Positions 16,035-23,827 of a stretch of DNA of 36,025 nucleotides are shown piece after piece; the first letter of the stretch is position 1, and each line of letters starts with the position of its first letter. A model generated the notes under the pieces. The model was not told where the DNA came from and ran no database searches. It saw nothing but the letters and a program-made list of their open reading frames with translations. Source of the DNA: Isosphaeraceae bacterium (GTDB lineage: Bacteria > Planctomycetota > Planctomycetia > Isosphaerales > Isosphaeraceae); assembly GCA_025356435.1 (NCBI GenBank), contig JANXSY010000005.1, positions 1 through 36,025 on the forward strand, written 5' to 3'. The position numbers and the translations under genes were made by a program.

Positions 16035-17117
16035 TTAATCGTTAATCGGGATGGCCAGGTCGTACCAGAGCCTGAGCACGGGATGCAAAACAGCCACGAT
16101 GAAGACAATCGCCGACACCGCCCCCACGACGCATAACAGCACGGCGGGCAACGTCGTCTTGAGCATCTCGGCACCTCGACCGGCCCGCTGTCGATAGGTC
16201 TCGGCGGCGTGTTTCAGGGCCGGGGCGAGCGATCCGACTGTCGTTGAGGTCGATAGCACCCAGGCGAGCATCGGCGGCAGCGAACGGCTCTCCTTCGAGA
16301 GGGCCGCGAGCGAGTCACCGCGCCGAATCCCTTCGGCCAGATGTACGGCCGACGATCGGAGCGCAGGCGAGTCGGTCGCATCGGCAGCAAGCACGATCGC
16401 CTCGTCGAGCGAGACGCCGTTGTCGACCATGAGGGAGAGCAAGTCGGCGAAGTCGGCCGCCTGAGCCTGCATCAGGATCGTACCCAGGCCGGGTACCAGC
16501 CTGAAGACCCCCCCGAGGCGTCGCGGCCGGAGCACCGCCGCGTGGCCCGACTGCACCCACCAGGCGAGCAGCAGCAGGAGCAATGCGGGCACCACGGGCA
16601 CCCAGTAAACCGGATGGTCGTGGAGCCAGTCGAACAAGGTCATCGATCCGAGCCGCTCGAACCGGAACGTTGCGAACACCGACGAGAACCGGGGCGCGAG
16701 TAGCATAACGAACAGGAGGAACAGGACATAAGCGAGCATCGCGACGATGATCGGATAGATCAGGGCCAGACCGATCGCCCGGCGGGTCTCGGCGAACTTC
16801 CGGGCGTAGGTCGCCAGACCCTCCAGAGCGCTCGCCAACCGTCCCGAGCGGACGCCCGCCGCGACTACCGACCGGTAGAACGACGGCACTGCCTTCCCTT
16901 CGGCTTCGAGCGAGGCGTCGAGGCTCTCTCCCCGTTCGAGCCGCTCACCGAGCCGGGTCGCGAGATGGCCGAGTCGCCCCCGCGTGTCTCGGCCAACCGC
17001 AGTCAGGCCGCGATCGAGAGGCACTCCAGCATGGACCAGCGCTGCAATCTCGTCGTTCAGCGCGATTAAGCGATCAATCCCAATCGCCGCCCCGGGCCTC
17101 GGATCCATTTTCGACAA
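16035..17117 (-). CDS. Type II secretion GspF family platform protein
   Basis: The 360-residue product has two GspF domains: the first with EIAALVHAGVPLDRGLTAVG and AAGVRSGRLASALEGLATYA, the second with DFADLLSLMVDNGVSLDEAI and LAWVLSTSTTVGSLAPALKH. Membrane helices follow each domain (LALIYPIIVAMLAYVLFLLF, and VLLCVVGAVSAIVFIVAVLHP near the end). It should sit in the inner membrane and pair with the GspE ATPase encoded just upstream. The start is probably TTG at 17117: AAGGAG ends 6 bases before it, an ideal distance, while the next ATG (17108) lies 15 bases from that site. It is 69 bases downstream of gspE. Confidence 0.9.
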   Translation of the reverse strand: MSKMDPRPGAAIGIDRLIALNDEIAALVHAGVPLDRGLTAVGRDTRGRLGHLATRLGERLERGESLDASLEAEGKAVPSFYRSVVAAGVRSGRLASALEGLATYARKFAETRRAIGLALIYPIIVAMLAYVLFLLFVMLLAPRFSSVFATFRFERLGSMTLFDWLHDHPVYWVPVVPALLLLLLAWWVQSGHAAVLRPRRLGGVFRLVPGLGTILMQAQAADFADLLSLMVDNGVSLDEAIVLAADATDSPALRSSAVHLAEGIRRGDSLAALSKESRSLPPMLAWVLSTSTTVGSLAPALKHAAETYRQRAGRGAEMLKTTLPAVLLCVVGAVSAIVFIVAVLHPVLRLWYDLAIPIND

Positions 17118-17130
17118 GGCCCGCTCCTTA
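17118..17130 (-). promoter_or_regulatory. Ribosome binding site that favours a TTG start
   Basis: On the minus strand AAGGAG is followed by CGGGCC and then TTG. The 6-base spacing fits initiation at TTG 17117 and not at ATG 17108, three codons later. This decides the start of the first gspF gene. Confidence 0.6.
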
Positions 17131-17186
17131 TCATCGAGACGTCCGCACCCCTGAGACGACTGTCAGACGGGATTCTACGACTTCTG

Positions 17187-18407
17187 TCATAGACTGTCTA
17201 GCGGGTCGTCCGAAAATCCTAAGACCCGGCGAATCTCGGCGGGCGAGGTCATCCCTTCGGCCACCGCGATCCGGGCACGCTCCCAGCGGCCGACCATCCC
17301 CGCGTCGAGCGCTCGGGCCTCGATCGTGTGGATATCGACGCGGTCGAGAATCGCCTGCCCGAGCCGCAACTCTTCGGGGACGAGCAGTTCCGCGAGCACC
17401 ATCCGGCCGCGATACCCGACCCGTCGACATGCCTCGCACCCGACCGGAATGCGATACCGCTCAACAGCGAGCCCAAGCCGACCACGCGGATCGTCAGACC
17501 ACTCCGCGCAGTTGCAGAGCGTCCGCACGAGGCGTTGCGAGACCACCGCGAGGATACCGCTCCGGAGCAAGTAAGGCTCGATCCCCATGTCCGCGAGCCG
17601 TCCCACTGCCCCCGCTGCGCTCCCGGCATGGAAGGTCGTCAGGACGAGGTGTCCAGTCAACGACGCCTGGAACGCGATCTCCGCCGTCGGCCGGTCGCGG
17701 ACTTCTCCGACGACGATCACCTCGGGGTCTTGCCGCAAGAGCGACCTCAGCCCCGTCGGCAGGTCAAACCCCGCCGCGAGGTTCACCTGCGACTGCGAGA
17801 CCCCCGCGACGGCCCCTTCGATCGGGTCTTCGAGAGTCGCAAGGCTACGCCTGCCGCCCGTCGTCTCGACGAGTTCGCGGAGGCACGCATAAATCGTCGT
17901 CGTCTTGCCCGACCCGGCTGGACCCGAGAGCACGATCGCCCCTGAAGTCTCTGCGAGCAGCCGGCCGAGCGTGTTGCTCACTTCGGTCGGCAACCCAAGG
18001 TCGCTGATCCGCAGAAACCGCCCGGTCGCGGCGAAGAGGCGAACGACCGCCTTCTCGCCATGCAAGGTCGGAAACGTGCTGACCCGCAATTCGCCGTCTC
18101 CGCTCTTCCCCCTGACGCGGCCTTCCTGGGGGATGTCGGTCTTATAGGTGAGCAACTCGGCCATCACCTTGAGGCGAGCCACGACATTGGGCGCGACGGC
18201 GAGCGGCAGCGTGCCGACCTGTTGGAGCACCCCGTCGACTCGCCAGCGCATCTCTAGCCCGTCGGCCGCCGGAAGAAGGTGGATATCGCTCGCCCCGACC
18301 GTCCTCGCCTCCTCAATCGCAAGATCCACGACCTCGACGACATGACGATGGCTCTTGGGGTCGAGCATCGCGAGCTTCTGGCGGAAGGGGTCTCCAGCGG
18401 GATTCAT
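17187..18407 (-). CDS. GspE/PilB/PilT-family secretion ATPase
   Basis: This 406-residue ATPase contains all the motor motifs: Walker A GPAGSGKTT (162-170), the Asp box LEDPIEGAVAG (192-202), Walker B DPEVIVVGEVRD (227-238), and the His box TGHLVLTTFHAGSA (251-264). Cysteines 298, 300, 324 and 327 form a CxC...CxxC zinc-binding set, as in GspE and PilB. The protein lacks the large N1 domain of classical GspE and starts almost directly at the N2-like segment (EEARTVGASDIHLLP), so in size it is closer to PilT. It would power pseudopilin assembly by the three GspF proteins downstream. I chose ATG at 18407 because it overlaps the stop of the PTPS gene as ATGA; the longer in-frame reading to 18590 is arginine-rich and lies inside that gene. 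Confidence 0.93.
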   Translation of the reverse strand: MNPAGDPFRQKLAMLDPKSHRHVVEVVDLAIEEARTVGASDIHLLPAADGLEMRWRVDGVLQQVGTLPLAVAPNVVARLKVMAELLTYKTDIPQEGRVRGKSGDGELRVSTFPTLHGEKAVVRLFAATGRFLRISDLGLPTEVSNTLGRLLAETSGAIVLSGPAGSGKTTTIYACLRELVETTGGRRSLATLEDPIEGAVAGVSQSQVNLAAGFDLPTGLRSLLRQDPEVIVVGEVRDRPTAEIAFQASLTGHLVLTTFHAGSAAGAVGRLADMGIEPYLLRSGILAVVSQRLVRTLCNCAEWSDDPRGRLGLAVERYRIPVGCEACRRVGYRGRMVLAELLVPEELRLGQAILDRVDIHTIEARALDAGMVGRWERARIAVAEGMTSPAEIRRVLGFSDDPLDSL

Positions 18408-18940
18408 TGGGCCTGGGTCTCGTCTCGAATCCACTCGACCTCGGCCGACTGGCCGAAGCATTCTTCGACCTGCACCCTCATCCGGGCCGGCATCGGCAGC
18501 CCCCGCGCAGTGATCTCGTCGCAGAGGCGATTGCGAATGGTATCCGCGATCAATTCTGAGGTCGTGTTGGCGACCGGCAAGACGACGCAATCCTCTTTCG
18601 GGAAGCTCCAGTATCGCTCTTTGTAACGCACCAGCCAGTTCGAACCGTCATCGTGCAAGCGGATCAGCGAACTCCGCGATGGCAGCAACATCCGATGGTC
18701 GAGTTCGTCGACAATCGCCTTGGTCATGTCGCGGAGGGCGATGAAATCAAAGACGTAGTGATTTTGGTCGAGTTCACCGTCGACCTCGACGGCCGTGCGG
18801 TAGTTATGGCCGTGGACCGGCTCGCAGTGGTCCCCGTCATACGTGATGAAATGACCCGAACTGAAAACGAGCGTGTCTTTGGTGACTCGAACCGTATATC
18901 GAGAGCCTGACAAGGCGAGATCCTCCCGCTTACGACACAT
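18404..18940 (-). CDS. 6-pyruvoyl-tetrahydropterin synthase-like enzyme (archaeal-type insert)
   Basis: The 178-residue product is a PTPS/QueD-fold enzyme. Predicted zinc ligands are His30 in SSGHFITYDGD and His43 and His45 in CEPVHGHNYR, with Cys39 in the place of the catalytic cysteine. DELDHR (78-83) supplies the Asp-His pair, and Glu160 in VQVEECFGQSAEV would anchor the pterin. After LDHR there is an insertion of about 30 residues (LLPSRSSLIRLHDDG to YWSFPKEDCVVLPVANTT) relative to common bacterial QueD; I recall this insertion in archaeal homologues. In this context it probably works on a pterin precursor of H4MPT. I chose ATG at 18940: upstream the frame is arginine/proline-rich and lies inside the neighbouring gene. 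It overlaps that gene by 11 bases and gspE by 4 bases. Confidence 0.82.
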   Translation of the reverse strand: MCRKREDLALSGSRYTVRVTKDTLVFSSGHFITYDGDHCEPVHGHNYRTAVEVDGELDQNHYVFDFIALRDMTKAIVDELDHRMLLPSRSSLIRLHDDGSNWLVRYKERYWSFPKEDCVVLPVANTTSELIADTIRNRLCDEITARGLPMPARMRVQVEECFGQSAEVEWIRDETQAQ

Positions 18941-19787
18941 GCAGAGGCCATTCCCCCACCGGTCGAGGCAAAGCGATTGTCCCATCACGAAGCGCGGCGA
19001 ACAAGGCGGCGGCGATGAGGTCGGCAGTCGCGCCGGGGTTGCGGGCGTGGCCATCCTCGCGAAGCCAGGCATCAAGGGCGTCGAGATCGCCCGACGCGAG
19101 CGCGATCGAGGCACGTCGAGACGCCTCCTCGGCCACGTCAACACCACGCTTCCGCGCGATGAGGGTATCGGGCCGGGCCGCCAGCATCGTCACAAAGGCG
19201 TCGATGATCCGCCCTTCAAGCCCCTCGTTCTGACACAGTGCGGACTCTCCGCGTCCATCCAATAGAGCAGGTACCGCAATCTCAAACACATCTTCAAATC
19301 TGGTTACATATTGCCTTGCGACGAGATCGCGGTCGGCTGCGATCCGCATCACTTCGAGCAGCGTCGCACTCGGCTCATTCGCAACGTCTTGTGCATCGGC
19401 CGAGCCTAACCCGCCGGGTTTAGCGAGTCGGATCGCCCGGTACACCGATCGGGCATCGTCGACCGTGAGCCGGGCGAGGATATCGCTCACTCCGTCACGC
19501 AGTGGAATCCCCTTGGGGACGCACGCCAGCGGGACGATCAACAAGATCATCCCCAGGTTCGTATTGGTCCGCACGACGTTCCGAGTGGCCTCAACCGCCG
19601 CCAGCACGGTCCCGCCGACTCCGACATCACTGGCTCGCTCGATCGGCCCGGCAATGGCGGCCGCACTGAGGAGGAAGTCAAGGTAATGGGCATCGCCGGG
19701 AAAATCGGCGAAGCGGTGGACGTTGCCGGGCTTCCTCGCCGTGACTTCGAGGATGCAGGCAACCTGCGCCAGCAGGCCGACGTTCAT
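18930..19787 (-). CDS. CitG/MdcB-like triphosphoribosyl-dephospho-CoA synthase family protein (H4MPT gene orf7-type)
   Basis: The 285-residue product belongs to the CitG/MdcB family. Recognisable blocks are LEVTARKPGNVHRFADF (13-29), GGTVLAAVEATRNVV and TNTNLGMILLIVPLA (about 73-90), LAKPGGLGSADAQDV, and NPGATADLIAAALFAAL near the C-terminus. In methylotrophs with H4MPT-linked formaldehyde oxidation, a homologue (orf7) lies among genes needed to make H4MPT, plausibly forming the ribofuranosyl/phosphoribosyl part of the cofactor. There is no citrate lyase or malonate decarboxylase gene nearby, which argues against a CitG role. The start overlaps the stop of the ATP-grasp gene by ATGA. Confidence 0.85.
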   Translation of the reverse strand: MNVGLLAQVACILEVTARKPGNVHRFADFPGDAHYLDFLLSAAAIAGPIERASDVGVGGTVLAAVEATRNVVRTNTNLGMILLIVPLACVPKGIPLRDGVSDILARLTVDDARSVYRAIRLAKPGGLGSADAQDVANEPSATLLEVMRIAADRDLVARQYVTRFEDVFEIAVPALLDGRGESALCQNEGLEGRIIDAFVTMLAARPDTLIARKRGVDVAEEASRRASIALASGDLDALDAWLREDGHARNPGATADLIAAALFAALRDGTIALPRPVGEWPLHVS

Positions 19788-20677
19788 CGACTCTCTCCGA
19801 TTAGATCCAGCAGCAGCAGTCGAGCCACGTCGATCCCGGTCGCCGCCGAGAGCGCTTTCCAGCCCGGGACGGCGTTGACCTCGATCACGACGAGGCCCCC
19901 ACTCTTCGGATCGGGCAGGAGGTCGACACCAGCGGCGCGGGCACCCACCGCCCTCGCCGCGCGGAGGGCTAGGGCCTCGGTCTCGTCGTCAAGCTTGAAC
20001 TTCGTCGCGACCCCGCCGACCGACACATTCGTCCGCCAATCGCCGCCGGTCGCCTCACGACGGATCGCGCCCAGAACGCGATCGCCAAGGACGAAGGCCC
20101 GGATGTCATAACCGGGATGTTTGATGAATCGCTGGACGTAGAGCACCGCGCCCAATCTCGCGAGGGTCTGAAACGTGCGTCGCGCCAGCTCGTAATCCGA
20201 GACACGCACGAGCCCGCGCCCTTCCGAGCCGAACAGCGGCTTGACGACGACATCAGCCCCGAGCCGTCCGAAAGCGTCGAGGGCCTCGTTGGCAGACTCG
20301 CCCACCCACGTCTGCGGTACCGGCAGCCCGGCGGCTTCGAGTTGTGCGAGCGCGAGATATTTGTCGACGCTCGCCTCGATCGCGCGGGGCGGGTTGAGCA
20401 CGGGGATACCGAGGGCCGCCAGCCGGTGCAGCGCATCCATTCGGAAGATCACCTGTTCGAGCGACCCTGGCGGCATCATCCGCAAGAGCACACCATCGAC
20501 CCTCGTCAGGTCGACGCCGCTCGCCTCGATCTTCGGCGAGCCCGTGCCGACCTGTCCCGAGACGCTTGGGAACGGCAACGGTCGGAACTCGATGTCGAGC
20601 GAGGCCGCCGCGCGTCGGAGGTCTTGCACATGCCAACCGAAGCCGGAGACAAGGGCGGCGACGGTCGGCATCGGCAT
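19784..20677 (-). CDS. RimK-like ATP-grasp ligase (H4MPT gene orf9-type)
   Basis: The roughly 298-residue product is an ATP-grasp enzyme of the RimK/LysX/MptN group. The glycine-rich loop VVKPLFGSEGRGLVRV, the KHPGYDIRAFVLG segment and the C-terminal metal-site stretch VIEVNAVPGWKAL are typical. RimK relatives join amino acids such as glutamate to a carboxylate. Homologues called orf9 lie in methylotroph C1 clusters and are thought to act in H4MPT synthesis. I chose ATG 20677, 16 bases after the methyltransferase stop; a second ATG at 20671 is equally good, and the longer frame to 20995 lies inside the methyltransferase gene and is serine/arginine-rich. The substrate is inferred. Confidence 0.82.
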   Translation of the reverse strand: MPMPTVAALVSGFGWHVQDLRRAAASLDIEFRPLPFPSVSGQVGTGSPKIEASGVDLTRVDGVLLRMMPPGSLEQVIFRMDALHRLAALGIPVLNPPRAIEASVDKYLALAQLEAAGLPVPQTWVGESANEALDAFGRLGADVVVKPLFGSEGRGLVRVSDYELARRTFQTLARLGAVLYVQRFIKHPGYDIRAFVLGDRVLGAIRREATGGDWRTNVSVGGVATKFKLDDETEALALRAARAVGARAAGVDLLPDPKSGGLVVIEVNAVPGWKALSAATGIDVARLLLLDLIGESR

Positions 20678-20693
20678 TGGCCCCGTTCGGGAT

Positions 20694-21488
20694 TCAGCTC
20701 GGCTTGCGGAGTAGCCAGAGGTCTTGTCGAGGGTTCCCCAGCGCCCCTTCGGGCACATGGTCGACGACCTCAAGCCCGCGCGACAGCCGTTCTTTGACAT
20801 AGCGGGGCGGGTGGAACGTCGCGCAGTCGTTCGTCCCTTCGCGACCCGGCAGGCGAACGACCGCCTCTCCCGCATGATACTGGTTTCGTTCCGGTTCGGG
20901 CAGGCTCTGGGCGTAGTGGTCGCCGTGGGTGGTGATGAGCAAGAGCCCACCGGGCTTAAGCACGCGGGCCATCTCGTCAATCCAGGCGAACCCAACCGGC
21001 TCGGTCAGGTGAGTGAACACCGAGAGTGCATAGGCCAGGTCAAACGTCGCGTCGGGCCACGCCACGCCGCCGGTCAGTCCGTTAAGCCGGACGTCAGCGA
21101 ACCCGAGCGCCTTGCGGCACCAGTTCACAAGCCTGGGATTATAGTCAGACCCGCAGACCTTCGGTCCCTTGAGCGTATCCCAGTGCCTCAAAGTCCGGCC
21201 CGCCCCACATCCGAAGTCGAGGATCGCGCCCATCCGGTTGATGTCGTATCCGTTACGGTCGAGCGTCTCGCGAATGCTCGCGGCGGCCTGGGCCCCCGAG
21301 TTGAGGAACCAGTTCAGGTCGTTCGTCCCAGCGACGAGGTAAATCAACCGAGACGGCGGCAGCGAGAGTCCGCGATTGGCCGCGCGAATCGGGACATTCG
21401 TCACCCGTTCGCCAAACCGTCGCGAGAGTCGACGCGCTTTCCCGACCGCCCTGGACAACAAGCTCGCCCGATCCGTGCGCATAGACAT
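20694..21488 (-). CDS. Class I SAM-dependent methyltransferase
   Basis: The 264-residue protein carries the Rossmann motif I ILDFGCGAGRTLRHWDTL (about 88-105), then GSDYNPRLVNWCRKAL with the acidic residue of motif II, an FDLAYALSVFTHLTEP block (motif IV region), and VLKPGGLLLITTHGDH. These identify a small-molecule-type class I methyltransferase. The N-terminal 45 residues are basic and lack a membrane helix. It sits in the middle of the C1 cluster, 16 bases from the ATP-grasp gene and 155 bases after mch. Neither substrate nor a link to H4MPT can be shown; the gap before it may hold a promoter. Confidence 0.82.
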   Translation of the reverse strand: MSMRTDRASLLSRAVGKARRLSRRFGERVTNVPIRAANRGLSLPPSRLIYLVAGTNDLNWFLNSGAQAAASIRETLDRNGYDINRMGAILDFGCGAGRTLRHWDTLKGPKVCGSDYNPRLVNWCRKALGFADVRLNGLTGGVAWPDATFDLAYALSVFTHLTEPVGFAWIDEMARVLKPGGLLLITTHGDHYAQSLPEPERNQYHAGEAVVRLPGREGTNDCATFHPPRYVKERLSRGLEVVDHVPEGALGNPRQDLWLLRKPS

Positions 21489-21643
21489 CCTCCGGAGACG
21501 TGGAATGCCGATGGGATAGCCGAATCAGGCCAGTCCGTCAATCGCAGGGCTGATCGGTCGGGAAATCGAAATCGAGTGACGCCCTCGATTCGGGATGCGG
21601 AGTGTGCCCCAACGATCGGTCGAGGCTTCCGGGTCCCGCTCGC
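21489..21643. other. Gap between mch and methyltransferase genes
   Basis: These 155 bases hold no gene I can support. The stretch is longer than other gaps in the operon and could hold an internal promoter; no convincing -35/-10 pair was seen. Confidence 0.5.
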
Positions 21644-22591
21644 TCAGCCCGAATAGAATGACCGCGTCAGGACGGCGTCGTCGATTGCGCCGAATGAGAA
21701 GACGTTTCCGGTCTCGACGTTCTGGATCACCACTTCGGCAGGACTGAACAGGTGGGGGTCGACGGCGTAGAAGTCGTTGTTGTATCGGGCGAAGATCGCA
21801 GCGAAGGGCTCGCCGTGGTCTTTCGACGACGATGACGGCACTTTCGGGCCGACCTCCTCGATCGAGGCGTCGTCGCCCTCGACATAGAGGACGACGCGGG
21901 CACCGTAGAGGATCGAGTCGTTGGTGCGGCCGATCGCGGCGAGGTCGTTTTTGGCCACCGGCGGCAGAGGGGCGACGCCGTGTGCTGAGATGACCCGCGT
22001 CATGTCGAAGTGGAGTTCGTGCAGCTTGTGCAGGGCCGTCTCGACCGACCGGGCCACGACTTGCAGGCCCCCGGCGATGCTGGCCGTCGGCGCGACGAGC
22101 AGCGTGACGCTTGACGGCGGCACCCCGCACGCTGAGGCGATCTTGGCGATCACGCCCGAGGTCGGCGGGTTGCGTCCCTCAAGCACCCCAACGACCGAGT
22201 GCGTCGCTTCTTTGTAGCCGATCGAGGCGAAGACCGGCTCATGGCCATAGGCCGCACGCATCGGGCCTGAGCCCATCGCGAAGAACTTCCCCTCGCTGAT
22301 CTGCCACCCGGCATATTGGCTCGCCAGGCAGGCGGCGACTGGATGATCTGTGCTCACCTGAACATGAGGGCAGGAACGTCCGCCAACCGTGCCCGGCACG
22401 AGCGCGACGTCGGCGAGGTCAGCCATGCAGATCTTCACCAGTTCAATCCCGGCGCGTAATCCGCCGTGGACGTCGATCCCGCAATCGATGAACCGCCCCC
22501 CCTTTTCGATCGGATGCAGCGCCACCCGACGTTCCTGCGCCTTGGTCAGCATGGCCTCGACGATCTTGAGCGAACGGCCATTCAGATGCAT
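21644..22591 (-). CDS. mch: Methenyl-H4MPT cyclohydrolase
   Basis: The 315-residue product matches Mch over its whole length. Diagnostic regions are KGGRFIDCGIDVHGGLRAG (30-48), MADLADVALVPG (about 56-67), VQVSTDHPVAACLASQYAGW (about 77-96), and FFAMGSGPMRAAYGHEPVF (about 102-121). The enzyme hydrolyses methenyl-H4MPT to N5-formyl-H4MPT in the cytoplasm, the step between MtdB and the formyltransferase complex. The gene follows the fhcC-like gene by 42 bases, which agrees with pathway order. Length is normal for the family and all expected regions are present. Confidence 0.95.
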   Translation of the reverse strand: MHLNGRSLKIVEAMLTKAQERRVALHPIEKGGRFIDCGIDVHGGLRAGIELVKICMADLADVALVPGTVGGRSCPHVQVSTDHPVAACLASQYAGWQISEGKFFAMGSGPMRAAYGHEPVFASIGYKEATHSVVGVLEGRNPPTSGVIAKIASACGVPPSSVTLLVAPTASIAGGLQVVARSVETALHKLHELHFDMTRVISAHGVAPLPPVAKNDLAAIGRTNDSILYGARVVLYVEGDDASIEEVGPKVPSSSSKDHGEPFAAIFARYNNDFYAVDPHLFSPAEVVIQNVETGNVFSFGAIDDAVLTRSFYSG

Positions 22592-22633
22592 CGAGTGCTC
22601 ATCCTCAAGTCAAGGTGGAAAATCGGTCGCGGC

Positions 22634-23458
22634 CTATCCCCAGACGAGCACTTCGCCCTGCCCGCCTTCGGCCCGGTCTCCATTGTAGCGGGCGAACTGG
22701 CCCGAGAAAACCGCGTCGGGCACGTTGAAGCCCCACGCCCGAAGCTGCTTCAAGTAGATTGTCAGGAACGGAGGCCGTTCGCGACCACTCCGGGCAAACG
22801 TCGGCAAGAGATTCGGGTCTGTAGGATCGTTAAGGCCAAAGAGGGCGATCGTTCCTCGCTTCATCCCCATCCCGGCGAGGTCTGCGACCGGCCCGAAGGC
22901 GAATACGCTCCCCGCGACCATCGCCCGGCCCAGCCCGAGCCCCGCACGACCTCGCACGGCGATCAGTCCGCGGCGCATCGCCAGGCCGGCTTCCTCACCG
23001 ACCGATCCGTTTACGAGGATCACTCCCTCACGCATCCCGATTCGGCTTCCCGGCAACGCCGAGCCCAGGCCGTCACCCGCGTCGCCGGTGATCCGCAGAA
23101 AGCCGCCCGTCATCTCGGCCCCGGCCCAGACACCGGCTGAGCCGTCGATGAGCAGTTCGCCGCCCGACATCGCCAGGCCCGCCCTCGGGCCAACTTCGCC
23201 CGTCACGGTGATCCGACCCGAAGCCATCCCCGCTCCAATGCCTCGGACCGGGCGCAGGTTTCCTTCGAGAACCAGATGGCCATCGTCTGGACTTCCCTCG
23301 ACGGTGAAGAGTTCGCCGACCTCGGCCGACGTATTGCCGAGCGGAAGGCGCAGCCGCGCGATCTCGTCCGCCGAGAGCCCCATCAGGGCGTCGGGCCTGA
23401 GCGTCTCGGCCTCGACCGGGAGGCGGGTCGCGTCTTTCCAGCGGAGCGTCAGGGGCAT
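22634..23458 (-). CDS. fhcC: Formyltransferase/hydrolase complex subunit C-like protein (FhcC)
   Basis: The 274-residue product resembles FhcC and the formylmethanofuran dehydrogenase C subunit. The core is a run of roughly 19- to 22-residue turns of the glutamate-synthase GXGXG beta-helix type (for example GGELLIDGSAGVWAGAEMTG and GGFLRITGDAGDGLG). It ends with a short C-terminal arm, LKQLRAWGFNVPD...GQFARYNGD. In bacteria FhcABCD transfers the formyl group from H4MPT to a methanofuran-type carrier and releases formate. The other subunits are not in the window. I chose ATG at 23458 (MPLTLRWKD), since the longer frame to 23647 overlaps the next gene with an unrelated serine-rich stretch; no clear ribosome site precedes it. 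Confidence 0.9.
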   Translation of the reverse strand: MPLTLRWKDATRLPVEAETLRPDALMGLSADEIARLRLPLGNTSAEVGELFTVEGSPDDGHLVLEGNLRPVRGIGAGMASGRITVTGEVGPRAGLAMSGGELLIDGSAGVWAGAEMTGGFLRITGDAGDGLGSALPGSRIGMREGVILVNGSVGEEAGLAMRRGLIAVRGRAGLGLGRAMVAGSVFAFGPVADLAGMGMKRGTIALFGLNDPTDPNLLPTFARSGRERPPFLTIYLKQLRAWGFNVPDAVFSGQFARYNGDRAEGGQGEVLVWG

Positions 23459-23483
23459 GATCGAGGTGAGTCTACCCGATCGC

Positions 23484-23813
23484 TTATCGACTCGGGAAGA
23501 AAAACTCACGCCCGGCTTCGATCGTCTCGACGGACGCCATGTCGTTGGCCAGCCCGAGGGCACTCCATTCGACCTCGGCCCGCTCGGCCGCGACGATCGA
23601 GGCGAGGAAGACCACGGCCTCGCGGGGGAGGATGTCGGGCTCCCCATGGTTTACATAGGTATCCAGACACCGCCCTGCATCCATCGTCCCCCGCCGATAC
23701 GCCGCGACCAGCTCTCGGCGAAGTGCCGTCTTCCACGAGTGCACGAAATGCTCCCGATGCACGATCCAACGTCTGGAGATCATCGCCGAATCCGATAGAG
23801 AAATTTTGCCCAT
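23484..23813 (-). CDS. Small hypothetical protein, first gene of the C1 operon
   Basis: The 109-residue product is not in a family I recognise. It has mixed charged and hydrophobic helices, no signal peptide, no membrane segment, two histidines in IVHREHFVHSW and only one cysteine (GRCLDTY). Codon choice is biased to G/C at the third position, as in its neighbours, which supports a real gene. It precedes fhcC by 25 bases and is the first gene after the promoter-like site. With the predicted transcript start at about 23821, the ATG at 23813 would be nearly leaderless; the ATG at 23783 (99 residues) is a plausible alternative. An alternative frame overlapping it (23506-23868) gives an arginine/glycine-rich shadow and was rejected. 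Confidence 0.6.
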   Translation of the reverse strand: MGKISLSDSAMISRRWIVHREHFVHSWKTALRRELVAAYRRGTMDAGRCLDTYVNHGEPDILPREAVVFLASIVAAERAEVEWSALGLANDMASVETIEAGREFFFPSR

Positions 23814-23827
23814 TTGCTTCAGATCCA

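Noticed and set aside
18941..19147. N-terminal extension of the PTPS gene
   Set aside because: The extra 69 residues are arginine/proline-rich, lie within the CitG-like gene, and do not match PTPS proteins.
20678..20995. N-terminal extension of the ATP-grasp gene
   Set aside because: It overlaps the methyltransferase gene by about 300 bases and is serine/arginine-rich; the usual family start is downstream.
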